64,000 nucleotides of DNA from Aldrovandia affinis (lineage: Eukaryota; Chordata; Actinopteri; Notacanthiformes; Halosauridae): assembly GCA_029706075.1 (NCBI GenBank), contig JAINUG010000018.1, positions 248,001 through 312,000 on the forward strand, read 5' to 3'. A program made the position numbers and the translations under genes. Below, piece by piece: positions 32,738-44,430 of this stretch (position 1 is the stretch's first letter; each line of letters opens with the position of its first letter). The notes under the pieces were generated by a model that saw only the letters and a list, made by a program, of their open reading frames with translations, made no database searches and had not been told where the DNA came from.

Positions 32738-34778
32738 TGTCACGGTTGTTCCCCAGATTCACCGCCAGATGGCGCACAGCTGGAACGAGTTTTCAATTAT
32801 CTCCCTATTTAAACCGCACCTGGGTTTCTGATCGGGGCGAAATCGTAAGCCATCTTTACGATTTTTAGCTGGTAAGGTAGTGTCTTTTTCAAGACGCACA
32901 CAAAGACTTCCTTTAGAAATGACCATCTCCATTCAATCCCTTCTAAAACTAAAGAACTTATCTAGTTGTACCTTTTAATTAAACCATTCTCTCTAATGGG
33001 AGTTTTCGTTTGGTTTTGTCAGTCGGTTCGACTGCTTTCAGGTTACAAACTTGTTCTTTTGGCTCTCCTAGCCGTTTACGTTTTGGGGAAACTCTGGGTC
33101 TAACGAAATAACTTATTTAGTTTACCTTCATTAGAAACCTTGCTCGTTACGAGAGCTTATAGTTGGGTTTCTGTTGTTCAGTCAGTTTGACTGTTTCGGG
33201 TTACTAACTGGTTCTTTTGGCTAACAGCCTTTCATGTTTTGGACAGTCAGAGTTTTGGTTTAAAGTCTTCTCATAACTATTTAATTGTACCTACATTAGA
33301 AACTTTGCTCGTGGTTAGGAGCTTTTCTTTATGTTTCTTTTGTTCAGTTGCTTAGACTGTTTTCAGGTTACAATATGGTTCTGGCGGCTCTCCTAGCCCC
33401 TCCGCGTTTTAGGATGCTCAGAACTTTTCATAATTGTTTAATTGGACCTACATTAGAAACCTTGCTCGTGGTTAGGAGCTTTTCGTTAGGTTTCTTTTGT
33501 TCAGTTGCTTAGACTGTTTTCGGGTTACAATATGGTTCTGGCGGCTCTCCTAGCCCCTCCGCGTTTTAGGATGCTCAGAACTTTTCATAATTGTTTAATT
33601 GGACCTACATTAGAAACCTTGCTCGTGGTTAGGAGCTTTTCGTTAGGTTTCTTTTGTTCAGTTGCTTAGACTGTTTTCGGGTTACAATATGGTTCTGGCG
33701 GCTCTCCTAGCCCCTCCGCGTTTTAGGACGCTCAGAACTTTTCATAACTGTTTAATTGGACCTACATTCGAAACCTTGCTCGTGGTTAGGAGCTTTTCGT
33801 TAGGTTTCTTTTGTTCAGTCGCTTAGACTGTTTTCGGGTTACAATATGGTTCTGGCGGCTCCCCTAGCCCCTCCGCGTTTTCAGACGCTCAGAACTTTTG
33901 GTATAGGTCTTACCCTGTTGTTCTGTCGGTTCCCCTTAATCGTTTCGAGTTTGTTGGACGTTCAGATGTGGGTCAAGTAGAACCCTGTTGTTCTGTCGGT
34001 CCTCCTTAACCGTTTTGAGTTTCGGACGTCAGATGTGGGTCAAGTTGTGCCCTGTTGTTCTGTCGGTCCCCCTTAACCGTTTCGAGTTTTCGGACTTTCA
34101 GAACTTGTGGGTCAGGTCTTACCATGTTATCAACTTGTTCTGTTGGCTTTCCTAGCCTTTCACGTTTTCGGACGCACAGAACTTTTGGTTATGTCTGGTC
34201 ATAATAAATTATTTACTTGTCACTTACAAATAGAAACCTTGCTCGCTATTAAGCGCTTTTCATTTGGTTTCGTTTTGTTCAGCCAGTTCGACTGTTTGGG
34301 TTACCAGATTGTTCTGTTGGCTCTCCTAGCCTTTTCGCGTTTTCGGACGTTCAGAACTTTTGGGTCAGGTCTTAACATTCGGTTCGACTGTTTTCGGGTG
34401 ACAACCTTGTTCTGTTGGCTCTCCTAGCCTTTCACGTTTTCAGACACTCAGAACTTTTGGTTCAGGTATTTACTTAATACTTATTTAAATTGTACCTTCA
34501 TTAGAAACCTTGCTCGTTAGTTATGAGCTTTTAGTTAGGTTTAGTTTGTTCAGTCGCTTCGACTGTTTCGGGTTACAATATGGTTCTGTGGCTCTCCTAG
34601 CTTTTGCGTTTTCAGACACTCGGAGTAGCCACCCGTTGGGTGAGATTTTCCGTTCCTCCCTTGTTATCGTCTTCCCAAATTTCTCTGTTTATCAGAGCTA
34701 GTGGTCAGACTGTTTCAGTTAGACTTTTTGATCCCCTGGGGTTTCTGCGAGTGGCGCCTATCACCATCCACCCTCACA
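32738..34778. mobile_element. Unusually long solo LTR (2041 bp) with internal tandem array
   Basis: It starts TGTCACGGTTGTTCCCC, ends CCACCCTCACA and is flanked by GATTG on both sides (32733-32737 and 34779-34783). A TATA-like CTATTTAAACC lies near 32805. About 1.7 kb of the interior consists of degenerate repeats of one unit, with three near-identical 157-bp copies at 33420-33890. There is no coding region and no recognisable primer site or protease/RT. It could also be a non-coding terminal-repeat element rather than a true solo LTR. Confidence 0.8.
33420..33890. repeat. Three 157-bp tandem repeats plus degenerate neighbours
   Basis: The phrase 'agaacttttcataa' starts at 33420, 33577 and 33734, and 'agaacttttg' at 33891, giving an exact 157-bp period. 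Each unit holds 'cattagaaaccttgctcgt', 'gggttacaatatggttctg' and 'gctctcctagcccctccgc'. Related but shortened or shuffled units extend the array from about 32935 to 34630. Confidence 0.9.
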
Positions 34779-34942
34779 GATTGGAGTCCACCTGTTTACA
34801 GTTTCAAATTAAATACATCTATCTGTGAGAGGTTCCACATTTGGGTAGTGCCAAACAAGAGCTTCATCATGAAGATCAAAAAACATTCAAAGCAAATCTG
34901 AGAAAAGGTTATTCAAAAACACCAATCAGGTGTACAATCTCT

Positions 34943-36080
34943 CTGTACACCAAGTCACTTGGCTCTGTTATTTCTGCTCATGGTTTTTCCTATCACTCTT
35001 ATGCCGATGACACTCAACTCTTTCTCTCCTTCTCTCCATCTGATACCCAGGTCCTGGCACAGATCTCTGCATGCCTGGCTGACATCTCCGCATGGATGTC
35101 CACCCACCACCTGAAGCTGAACCTGGGGAAGACAGAGCTGCTCTTCCTCCCAGTGAAGGGCTCCCCGATGATTGATGCATCAATCACCGTGGAAGGCTCC
35201 ATAGTGTCTCCATCCCAGTCTGCCAGGAGTCTTGGAGTAACCCTGGACAACCAGCTGTGCTTCTCAAGCCATATTGCAGCGATCACTCGGACCTGCCGAT
35301 TCTCCCTCCACAACATCCGGAGGATCCGACCGTTCCTCATCCAAGAGGCCACTCAACTCTTGGTCCAGGACCTGGTGATCTCACGTCTGGACTACTGCAA
35401 TTCCTTGCTGGCAGGCCTTCCGGCCTGTGCCATCAAACCACTGCAGCTAGTCCAAAACGCTGCCGCTCGTCTGGTGTTCAACCAGCCGAAGTTCACCCAT
35501 GTCACCCCTCTACTCTCCTCTCTGCACTGGCTCCCCATCGCAGCACGCATCAGATTCAAATCACTGGTGCTTGCTTTTCAAGCGGCCAGAGGTACTGCTC
35601 CCCCATACCTCTAGTCACTCATCACTCCCTACACCCCTCCCAGACCCCTCCGCTCTGCCTCCTCTGGCAATCTGACTGCCCCATCCCTCCGGGTGCCTGA
35701 CAGCCACTCCTTGAGGTCTTCTCTGTCCTGATCCCTCGCTGGTGGAATGACCTTCCGCAATCGGTCAGGAGTGCGGAATCACTTGCGATTTTCCACAAGA
35801 GACTCAAAACCCACCTTTTCAGACTCCACTACCACTGAACTCTGTCCATCAAGCTAAAATGTCTTCACCACTGTTTACTTGTTCAACACTATATACCCCT
35901 CCTTACTCCTTCCAAAAAAACTAAACACTAACCTTTTCCTTCCCAGTGTTACAGGTATGGTATGCAGATGCCTGCAATGATGTCTATTGCTGTATTACTG
36001 CACTGATCTTGTGATAATGCACATCTTATAAGTCGCTCTGGATAAGAGCGTTTGCTAAATGCTTAAAATGTAAATGTAAA
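34943..36080 (+). mobile_element. 5'-truncated L2 LINE
   Basis: Encodes SVISAHGFSYHSYADDTQLFLSF (catalytic YADD), HHLKLNLGKTELLFLPV, ARSLGVTLDNQLCFSSHIAAI, SRLDYCNSLLAGLPA and LHWLPIAARIRFKSLVLAFQ before stops near 35612. The tail 'agtcgctctggataagagc' lies at about 36031. It is nearly identical to the reverse copy at 30601-31747 and begins at the same internal position (CTGTACACCAAGTCACTTGG). Confidence 0.9.
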
Positions 36081-36783
36081 ATGATATATATATATATATC
36101 CTTTTGGAAAATGTTACTAAAATCGAATGATTGACATCTTAATGTGATGTATTTCTCCTGTGTGCTATATTGTAAAAAAAAAAAAAAATCCTTTATCCAT
36201 CTTTTATGTTGAAATACCTGGGAGGCATACTGTCACTAATGTTGTAACAGCCCAAGTTCCAGCCTGGGCCAATTGAGGGAGCAGTCAGAGATGTTGGGTG
36301 AGCAGTTTATTTACACTAAGGAGTTTTCTTATTCATCTAAGCAGTGTGCCCTACTAAATATGCCATACGGTTTCCTGAGCCCAGAGCTAGCCATTATCTA
36401 CAGTCATCCAAATGTTCACTAGGTGCATAATTATTTAATTATTTATTTTTCTGTGTCAGAAATGTAAAAACCAGTAGATTTTATTTTTATTGTCTCAGAT
36501 TTTGTGTCAACTGGATTATAATATGGGTTGCTTTACTGTGTTTATTTTCTACAATAATAAGAGCATTTTGTTCCAATGAATGATTTAAAATGTATGGATG
36601 TGCAATTAAGTAAACTGGGCTAGCTGGCAAACTAATCTTGCAATGTTTTATTCAGTTGGTTAACTAACTAGCTAGCTACAAATATCAATATGATTGATAA
36701 CTAATAGTTATTTCAATTTTAGCTATCGATAGCTTAACACCTCCTCTAGTGGCCAGTACAGATAGCCTACAGAAAGAAGCAAA
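36081..36783. other. AT-rich intergenic stretch
   Basis: Contains an (AT)n run near 36085-36100 and an A15-type run near 36174-36188. No coding sequence or element end was recognised. Confidence 0.5.
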
Positions 36784-36785
36784 TA

Positions 36786-37844
36786 CAGTGGGTTCGGAAA
36801 GTATTCAGACCCCCTTAAATTTTTCACTCTTTGTCATATTGCAGCCATTTGCTAAAATCAATTAATTTCATTTTTTTCCTCGTTCATGCACACACAGCAC
36901 CCAATATTGTCAGAAAAACACAGACTTGTAGAAATTCTAGCCACTACCATAAAGGTCTGATGGAAGCTACTTCTGAGTGAAAGGCATATGACAGCCCACC
37001 TGGAGTTTGCCAAATGGTACTTAAAGGACTCTAAGAGCATCAGGAAAAAGATTATCCGGTCTGATGAGACACAAATTGAAATTTTTGGCCTGAATGCCAA
37101 GTGCTACCATAAAGGTCTGATTGATGGGAGTGCTGCAGAGATGTTTGTCCTTCTACCAGGTTCTCCCATCGCTGCAGAGGAACTCTGAAGCTCTCTTAGA
37201 GTGGCCATTGGGTTCTTGGTCACCTCCTGACCATGTCCCTTCTTGCCCAGTTACTTAGTTTGGCCAGACGGCCAGCTCTAAGAAGAGTTGTGGTGGTTTC
37301 AAACTTATTCCATTTCACAATGATGGAGCCCACTGTTCTCCTGGGTGCTTTCAATGCTTTAGCAATGTTTTTATACCCTTCCCCAGATCTATGCCTCAAC
37401 ACAATTCTATCTCGGAGGTCTATGGAGAGTTCTTAGGACTTCATGGCTTGGTTTTTACTCTGACATGCACTGTCAACTGTGGGACCTTACATAGACAGGT
37501 GTGTGCCTTTCCAAATCAAGTCCAATCAATATAATTAAGCACAGCTGGACTCCAATGAAGGTGTAGGCCCATCTCAAGGATGATCAGAAGAATTGGACAG
37601 CACCTGAGTTAAATATACAAGTGTCACAGCAAAGGGTCTGAATACTTATGGCCATGTGATATTTCAGTGTTTATTTTGTAATAAATCTGCAAAAATTTCT
37701 ACAAGTCTGTGTTTTTCTGACAATATTGGGTGCTGTGTGTGCATGAACGAGGAAAAAAATGAAATTAATTGATTTTAGCAAATGGCTGCAATATGACAAA
37801 GAGTGAAAAATTTAAGGGGGTCTGAATACTTTCCGAACCCACTG
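36786..37844. mobile_element. Tc1-like element with 151-bp inverted arms and internal inversion
   Basis: Arms 36786-36936 and 37694-37844 are essentially perfect inverted repeats starting CAGTGGGTTCGGAAAGTATT, each next to a TA dinucleotide. Transposase remnants run in both directions. The helix-turn-helix N-terminus (KNIAKALKAPRRTVGSIIVKW) is on - at 37220-37402. A later block (HLEFAKWYLKDSKSIRKK...RSDETQIEIFGLNAK, with the first catalytic Asp) is on + at 36988-37100. 'accataaaggtctgat' appears at both junctions. No functional transposase is possible. Confidence 0.9.
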
Positions 37845-37869
37845 TATATGTTGCACGTGTAACGGAGGT

Positions 37870-38180
37870 AAGCCAGGCGGGTAGCTTCTTGGTGCTGCGG
37901 TTAGCGCATTCGCCTCGCAAGACAGGATTGCGGGTTCAAGTCCCCGCAGGGATGCGGGGAGGACCAGTTATAGTGGTGCCGTGATCTGGATCAGGTGAGG
38001 TTTTTGGGAGGTGAGTGTAAAGGAGGTAAGCCAGTAGTGGACAGAGCCAAGTAAAACTCATTCCCAAAGCATCAGAGAGCACACTGGCTACCATGCCAGG
38101 CAAATAGCTTCTTGGTGCTGCAATTACCGCATTCGCCTCCAAAGCCGGTTCGAGTCCCCGCAGGGACACGGGGCAGATTG
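37870..38180 (+). repeat. Tandem tRNA-like repeat (two copies)
   Basis: Two copies of a tRNA-related segment, at about 37889-37955 and 38108-38172, share 'agcttcttggtgctg', 'cgcattcgcct' and a B-box-like GGTTCAAGTCC / GGTTCGAGTCC before 'ccgcaggga'. The A-box region is degenerate. This looks like a dimeric tRNA-derived SINE rather than a real tRNA gene: no 7-bp acceptor stem closes. Confidence 0.6.
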
Positions 38181-39271
38181 GTTACACATGCACTGTGCAT
38201 CAAGCTTTGTTCGCCTAATGTCCACAGCAAACACAAGAGCGAGCTTTCCGACTAGGCCACCGATGTGTGTCACATTAAATCATCTGAAAATATTATATTG
38301 TGGTGTGCATGCCACCTTGATATTTGATATTTACATTTGCCCTGCTTTCCATTTTTATTGTTATAAAATTGTTAGCCACATGCAGTTTATTAATGGACTG
38401 AGGCTTGATACCTTTGTAATAGGTTTGAGGTAAGAGGCAGTGAAATTTGGGGAGCAAAACAAACATTTGGGGGGACAGTGCCCACCCCTGCCCTCCCCTA
38501 GATCCAGCCATAGTTGCAATGTCTTCCAGAAATTTGAATAATCCAGGATCTTCACCACAATCAGATACATTTATTTGTTGATTTTACAACCATACATTCA
38601 TTGACTTTTTATCTCTCATGAATATTATTGCCATTGATACTTAATATTTCAATAGGCTTAAACCAATGCTTGTGCATTGGGTGTCAGACCGAAACATTGC
38701 CGTTCCTTTTAGAGAGCATGTTTACCATACATTACTGCCACTTGCACGGTATTAAGCTTTAACATCATGTTGACCTGCTGGAGCACTTAATATTGCTGGA
38801 GCACATGGATATATGCTATACAAACACCACTGATGAAAACAAAAACATGGTTCAAAAAGTGTTCATTGTTTTAACTGTAAGGCAACAGAAAAGCACAGGC
38901 CATCAAGAATTATGTCCATGTGAAGAAAGTATGTGTACAACTTTGGATTTCAATCTCCTAATAAAAAGCACATCTAAAAACATTCAGAGATTCCCTCTCT
39001 CAATGTATAAACCAATTATAGGAGAATGACACTTAATGAAACTCAAAATAGGAGGTATAATATGCTCACGGATGTGGACCAATCATCAATTGCTGTGGAA
39101 AGTTTGACTTTCCTGCCCAATCTGCCATTTCACTCACTTTAGTTAAATCTTGACCACCACACAAACTTGCTTCAACTTTAATTTCTTGACATGCTAGAAG
39201 TGTGCTAGAAGGGGAGCAAAAAACTGGTACTATATTACAACTACAAAAAGTTATATATATGCCTAGATATA
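38181..39271. other. Intergenic stretch
   Basis: No gene recognised. At about 38445-38515 a G/C-run segment ('atttggggggacagtgccc') resembles decayed hAT MITE ends seen elsewhere in the window. Other frames lack motifs. Confidence 0.45.
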
Positions 39272-39824
39272 CACTACCGTTCAAAAGTTTGGGGTCACCT
39301 TCCATCTGGACTATGGCTAATCGGGCACTCCTTCATTCTTCAGCAAGATAACGACCCGAAACACACCTTGAAGTTGTGCAAGAACTATCTGGTGAAGGAG
39401 GAATGTGAACAACAACTCAAACTAAAGACCTGGCCTGCCCAGTGTCCAGACCTCAATCCCATAGAACTTGTATGGGACAAACTGGAAAGGAAGAGTCAAA
39501 GCAAAGCAACCCACAAGTTTCTCTGGGAATTGCTGCAGGATAGCTGGGAAAACATGTCGGGTGATTTCCTGCTAAAACGTATTAACCGAATGGCCACTGT
39601 TTGTGAGGCTATTCTCACGCCAAAGGGTGACTATTTTGAGGAATCCAAGATTCAATTTTCAATATAATTTTCTTGAACATTTCTTTGATGTTCATTTTGT
39701 TCATTGTTACATGTGTTTTTTGTCATTTTAAAGTATTTACAGAAATGTATATGGTGTAAAGCATTGTCAATTATGAGATAAAAATAGTTTCCAGCAGGTG
39801 ACCCCAAACTTTTGAACGGTAGTG
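39272..39824 (+). mobile_element. Internally deleted Tc1-like transposon
   Basis: The termini CACTACCGTTCAAAAGTTTG (left) and their reverse complement (right) lie next to TA target duplications at 39270-39271 and 39825-39826. The + strand keeps the C-terminal third of a Tc1 transposase: LQQDNDPKHT (second catalytic Asp), then CPDLNPIELVWDKLERK (third acidic residue) and AILTPKGDYFEES to a stop at 39667. Everything upstream of the second Asp is deleted. It is mobilisable only in trans. Confidence 0.9.
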
Positions 39825-39826
39825 TA

Positions 39827-40534
39827 TATATATATTTTACAAATACATTCTCTGTGGTACAGATTAGCAGGTTTATGAGAAAAGGAAGAATTGATGTATT
39901 GATTTTCGTTACCAATTAAGGTACTATTCCACACTCATCCTGTATAGTCTATGGTTGTCTCAAATGTTACTAATGAGAGAGTTTCACTGAAGATAACTCA
40001 TAAAAAGAAGAGCTTCAAACAATTTGTGCAAGAGACAATTATGAATCACAGAATATATTTGTTCAGTTTTATTTAGTGTTCATGTGATTTCTCTGCCTGA
40101 ATGCTTTGTGATTTTTAGAGCAGAGCTGTATATATTAAAATAATGTCCACAAGTATTAAGTTCCAATAGCCTTCCACTTCTAAAACAAACAAAAAAGTTA
40201 TTTGATTTCATACTGGTGGACCCTGACATATTTTATATCTTTTGGGAAAGCACCTTTTCTATAAATGTAATTACATGTTGTCCAATCACAGAAACACATG
40301 CTGCAATGCATCAGTTCCTTGTAAAAAAACTTTAAACTCAGAGTATATTTGTTAACAGAAACCACCAAGTATCTGTTATACTGTATATCAAATTGAAAGG
40401 ACAGCAGTTATTCAGTCTATTCCGTGTCTTGAAAAAACACAGCACTGTTGAAGCCTAGCAGTATATACCACTGAAATGGTGGTCCAAATCTTTTTAGAGT
40501 TAAAGTATTTAAAATAATGATTTGACCCCAGGTT
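39827..40534. other. 3' flank of the mc5r remnant
   Basis: No coding region. This would be the 3'UTR/downstream side of the receptor fragment at 40535 (transcribed leftwards). It is AT-rich with no recognised element. Confidence 0.45.
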
Positions 40535-40609
40535 CTAATACTTGCTGGAGAGCCCACGGACATTGTGCAGGCTGTAGCAGCAGAAAATCTCCTTGAAAGT
40601 CTTCCTCAT
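40535..40609 (-). pseudogene. mc5r: C-terminal remnant of a melanocortin receptor, probably mc5r
   Basis: Read on -, 24 codons and a TAG encode MRKTFKEIFCCYSLHN followed by VRGLSSKY, the cytoplasmic tail typical of MC4R/MC5R (conserved KTFKEI and the palmitoylated CC pair). Upstream, the expected TM7 and 'DPLIYAFRSQE' codons are absent. The sequence switches at about 40610 into the tandem array. Position and orientation, tail-to-tail with mc2r and before fam210a, favour mc5r over mc4r. It may be a truncated pseudogene, a 3' exon whose other exons lie outside the window, or an assembly error caused by the array. Confidence 0.7.
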
Positions 40610-41935
40610 CACAGAGTTGACCACATCACGCAGACACAAAAAAGATTACTCCAAATTTCAGTGAAAAAAATAATGTCACCAAAAAAACAAAAAAAAAGGA
40701 AAAATATATATATATTAAAAAAAAATTAACAAAAAAAATAGACAAAAAAAATATATATAAAAATGTAAAAAGAAAAAATTGCGCTCCCCAGCTCCTCCGC
40801 TCTCTCCTACAGGCCGCCCTCCTACAGGCCAGGCCGCCCTGCGCGCCCCAGCTCCTCCGCTCTCTCTCCTACAGGCCGCCCTGCGCGCCCCAGCTCCTCC
40901 GCTCTCTCTCCTACAGGCCGCCCAGGCCGCCCCTGCGCCCCAGCTCCTCCTCCATCACACAGAGACCACATCATGCAGACACAAAAATAATTACTCAAAT
41001 TTCTCCAAAAATAAAAAGGAAAATATATATATATATAAAAAAATTTTTAAAATGTGACAAAAAAATATATATATATAAAAATGTAAAAAGAAAAAAATTA
41101 TAAAAGACATGACAAAAAAATGTGACAAAACAAAATATATATATATAAAAAATGTAAAAAAAAAAATTAATACCAGCTCCAGAGAGCTCCTCCGCCTCTC
41201 TCTCCTACAGGCCGCCCTGCGCGCCCCAGCTCCTCCTCCATCACACAGAGACCACATCACGCAGACACAAAAATAATTACTCCAAATTTCAGTGAAAAAA
41301 TAATGTCACCAAAAATAAAAATAAAAATATATATATATATAAAAATATATTATATTTAAATTTGACAAAAAAATATATATATAAAAAATGTAAAAAAAAA
41401 AATTATAAAAGACAAAAAAAGAGTTAAAAATAAAAATGACAAAAAAATGTGACAAAACAAAATATATATATATAAAAAATGTAAAAAGGAAAAAAATTAA
41501 TACCAGCTCCTCCGCTCTCTCTCCTACAGGCCGCCCTGCGCTCCCCAGCTCCTCCGCTCTCTCTCTCCTACAGGCCGCCCTGCGCGCCCCAGCTCCTCCT
41601 CCATCACACAGAGACCACATCACGCAGACACAAAAATAATTACTCCAAATTTCAGTGAAAAAATAATGTCACCAAAAAATAAAAAAGTAAAAATATATAT
41701 ATATATAAAAAAAATATATATATTTAAATTTGACCAAAAAAATATATATATATAAAAAATGTAAAAAAAAGAAAAAAATTATAAAAAAAAAAGTTTAAAA
41801 AAAAAAAATGTGACAAAGAAAATGTGACAAAAAAAAAGATATATAAAAAATGGAAAAAGGAAAAAAATTCATACCAGCTCCTCTGCTCTCTCTCCTACAG
41901 GCCGCCCTGCACTCCCCAGCTCCTCCGGACTATAT
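40610..41935. repeat. Large tandem array of GC-box and AT-rich units
   Basis: Anchors 'ccacatcacgcagacacaa' (one copy with T) at about 40621, 40966, 41252 and 41615 give units of 345, 286 and 363 bp. Each unit has a GC-rich half with 'cccagctcctccgctctct' and 'ctacaggccgccctgcgc' (itself in 42-48 bp sub-repeats at 40785-40940) and an AT-rich half of alternating A-runs and (TA)n. Apparent Ala/Arg-rich and Phe/Ile-rich proteins on - are by-products. Confidence 0.9.
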
Positions 41936-43639
41936 TAGTCAGTCGTCACTATTTGAACAAGCAACGAGTAAGCAACAGCAGTGTAGATGTTACTCAAAGA
42001 TGCAAAAAACTAATTTTGGCAATAGTGATTATGCTAATATGCTTGTTATCATCCTAATATACTAATAATATCCTCATTCCTTCCCGTTTTACATGGAGCT
42101 TGATTAAACAGATACAAAAGATTGTTCCAATTGGCTGAGTTGACTTCTGAAATACGGACAGTATTTCACAAAAAAGTGTTGGAAAATACAATATGACAAA
42201 TTTGTGGGTCCATGGGGGGCAAAATCGCCCCTTGTGAAGAGTAAGGTAGCAAGTTTGAGACCTCTTAATCATATTAAATTTGATTGTTACTGTAGAGTGC
42301 CACCAATTATCAGATTATTGCCATATGGCTGGGTGGGACCAGTTTAGATTTACATAAACCAGTTTAAACCAAAGTGGCAGGATTTACCAAGACCACATTG
42401 TCTTTTCTTGATGTCAGTGCGTTTTTGAATTAATGCTGGAGCCGGAAGCAAGTATGCCAACAAAGCCTTCATGTGATGTGACTTTACGTGATCTGAATCG
42501 GCACAAGCAGCCCATTTCATTCTCTGGTTTCTGTTCCAGCTCCACCTCAGCTCAACCCCATGGCTGCAGGCCTACTGCAGTCACAGCTCTGTTTCATCTG
42601 GGGACATTCCAATCAATTAATCAATTAGTTTGCCTGCAAGACATTACATTCATTGCTGGCAACAATCAGTTCATACAATTTGCTTTAAAGTTTGTACCAG
42701 TAGTTTTGGGGAAAAATAGGGCATCCTAAATGTTAACATGCACACACAGACACACATACACACACACACATTCCACAACCACACTGTTCATTCCAAAAGT
42801 GAAGGTTACTCATTCACACGGCCTTATGGCATATAATTGAAATAAAGTATTATTTGCTTCAAGAACTGTTCGAGTAAGTTCTTTCATGAGGCAAATTCAG
42901 TGATATAGGCCAGATATGTAAAAGGTTCCAGTGACATACTTTTATTCTGGCCTGAAGCATTCGATTTACTACGAGACAGAAATTAAATATTTTTTTATTT
43001 GAGGTTAGAAAGAAAATATTCATATTTTATTGTTGGGAGGAGGCACTCCCCTTTAAGAGTATACTTCTCTGAATTTAAACATAGAGCAATGTAGCACAGG
43101 ATTCACCGAGTGTCAGGGCAACGATGTATACAGCTCCAAAACATATCAAACCCCTCACACAAATTACAATAAATTATATTAAATTTGTTTAATCCTGTAG
43201 ATATGCTTTTGAGATTATGTTAAAAGAAAGCTTGATAACATGTAATCTTCCTAGCTAAAACACTACATTCACCACAAAGAGTAAATTACTCATTATATTG
43301 AAAATGCTGTCAATCTGGATTTCTTCCCTCCCAGAGCTGACAAGGGGCATGTCTCCACAATTATTTCAGTTGGCTTCCTATAACGCTAACATTTCAATCA
43401 ATGGTGATTACTAAACTTATGATAACAAGCAAGGTGAGCAATGAGAAAATGACAGGCATGCATTGAGCCTTCTGCAGCGTCATGCATGCTTGCTATTGGG
43501 TCAACAAAATCTGATATCTAACTACCAAAACTATTTGGGCAAACCTTTTCAACATTGCAACCACACATTTTCCAGGACATTTTCGTCTCGTCATATTTTC
43601 GTCAGTAAAAATGTTAAAATAAGTCATCGTTGTCTCTTT
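41936..43639. other. Intergenic stretch
   Basis: No gene recognised; in particular no transmembrane-coding mc5r sequence on -. A (CA)n-rich run lies at about 42738-42770. The frame at 42433-42729 has no known motif. Confidence 0.5.
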
Positions 43640-44430
43640 GTCATGTTCTCATCTTTGTAATCCTGATCACTCCTTTTGCTAAGACACAACTAAATAAACT
43701 GGTGCGATAAATTTTCTTCAGATGTCTCATAACTATTTGATTGGAGTCCATCTGTATACAATTAAGGTTTTTCAAATAGTTTCAAATTAAATACACCTGT
43801 CTGTGAGAGGTTTCATAGTTGGTTAGTGCATTTCCAAACAAGAGCTTCATCATGAAGACCAAAGAACATTCAAAGCAAATCAGAGAAAACGTTCTTCAAA
43901 AGCACCAATCAGGGGAAAGATATAAGATTTCAAAGACTTTGAATATCCCTCGGAGCACCACTACGTTCATCATTAAGAAAGAGAGAAGAGAATGTGGCGC
44001 AACTGTGAATTTGCTTAGAACAGGCCATCCTCCAAAACTGAGCATCTGTGTGAGAAGGGCATTTGTTAGAGAGGTCACCAAGAGGCCTATAGCAACTCTG
44101 ATGGGTTACAGTCTTCCACGGGAGAGATGGGAGAAATTGTCCATTAGACAACAGCCCGGGCGCTTCACAAATGTGCGTTTTATGGGAGGGAAGAAAACCT
44201 GCATGAAATCTATCTAAAGTTTGCCAGAAGGCATGTGTGAGAGTCTCAAACCAAGTGGAGGAAGATTCTATAGTCTGATGACACCAAGATGGTGTCAATG
44301 TTAGACGCTATGTTTGGTGAAAGCTTAACACTGCGTATCATCCCAAGAGCACTATGCCTACTGTGAAACATGGTGGCGGGAGCTTAATGCTCTGGGGATG
44401 CTTCTCTGCTCCAGGAACTGTTAAAAATAT
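43640..44430 (+). pseudogene. Tc1-like transposase, N-terminal and middle part
   Basis: The frame contains SKQIRENVLQKHQSGERYKIS followed by LNIPRSTTTFIIKK, the paired-like helix-turn-helix, then RTGHPPKLS (the GRPRKL-type linker). Further on, in other frames, come blocks equivalent to [21 protein letters not shown] and FSAPGT. The C-terminal DDE end is missing and another Tc1-like element in opposite orientation follows directly. Confidence 0.8.

Larger units (their letters stand above)
32400..34942 (+). mobile_element. Tc1-like fragment split by a solo LTR
   Basis: The left part (32400-32737) contains Tc1-like end sequence 'gggatttcttgccactgac' and 'aataaactggtgcaatcaa'. The right part (34784-34942) has 'aacaagagcttcatcatga', matching the 5' end of the transposase region of the Tc1-like element at 43640. 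The two halves join without loss if the LTR and one GATTG are removed. The right part is then cut off by an L2 LINE at 34943. Confidence 0.75.

Noticed and set aside
33420..33890. CRISPR array
   Set aside because: The units are contiguous 157-bp tandem repeats without unique spacers, in a vertebrate LTR.
37889..37955. Functional tRNA gene
   Set aside because: A B-box is present but the acceptor stem does not close and the unit is repeated 219 bp later; better a tRNA-derived SINE.
40779..41623. Ala/Arg/Pro-rich and Phe/Ile/Tyr-rich open frames on both strands
   Set aside because: Frames change with each repeat unit and reflect GC-box and (TA)n composition, not a gene.
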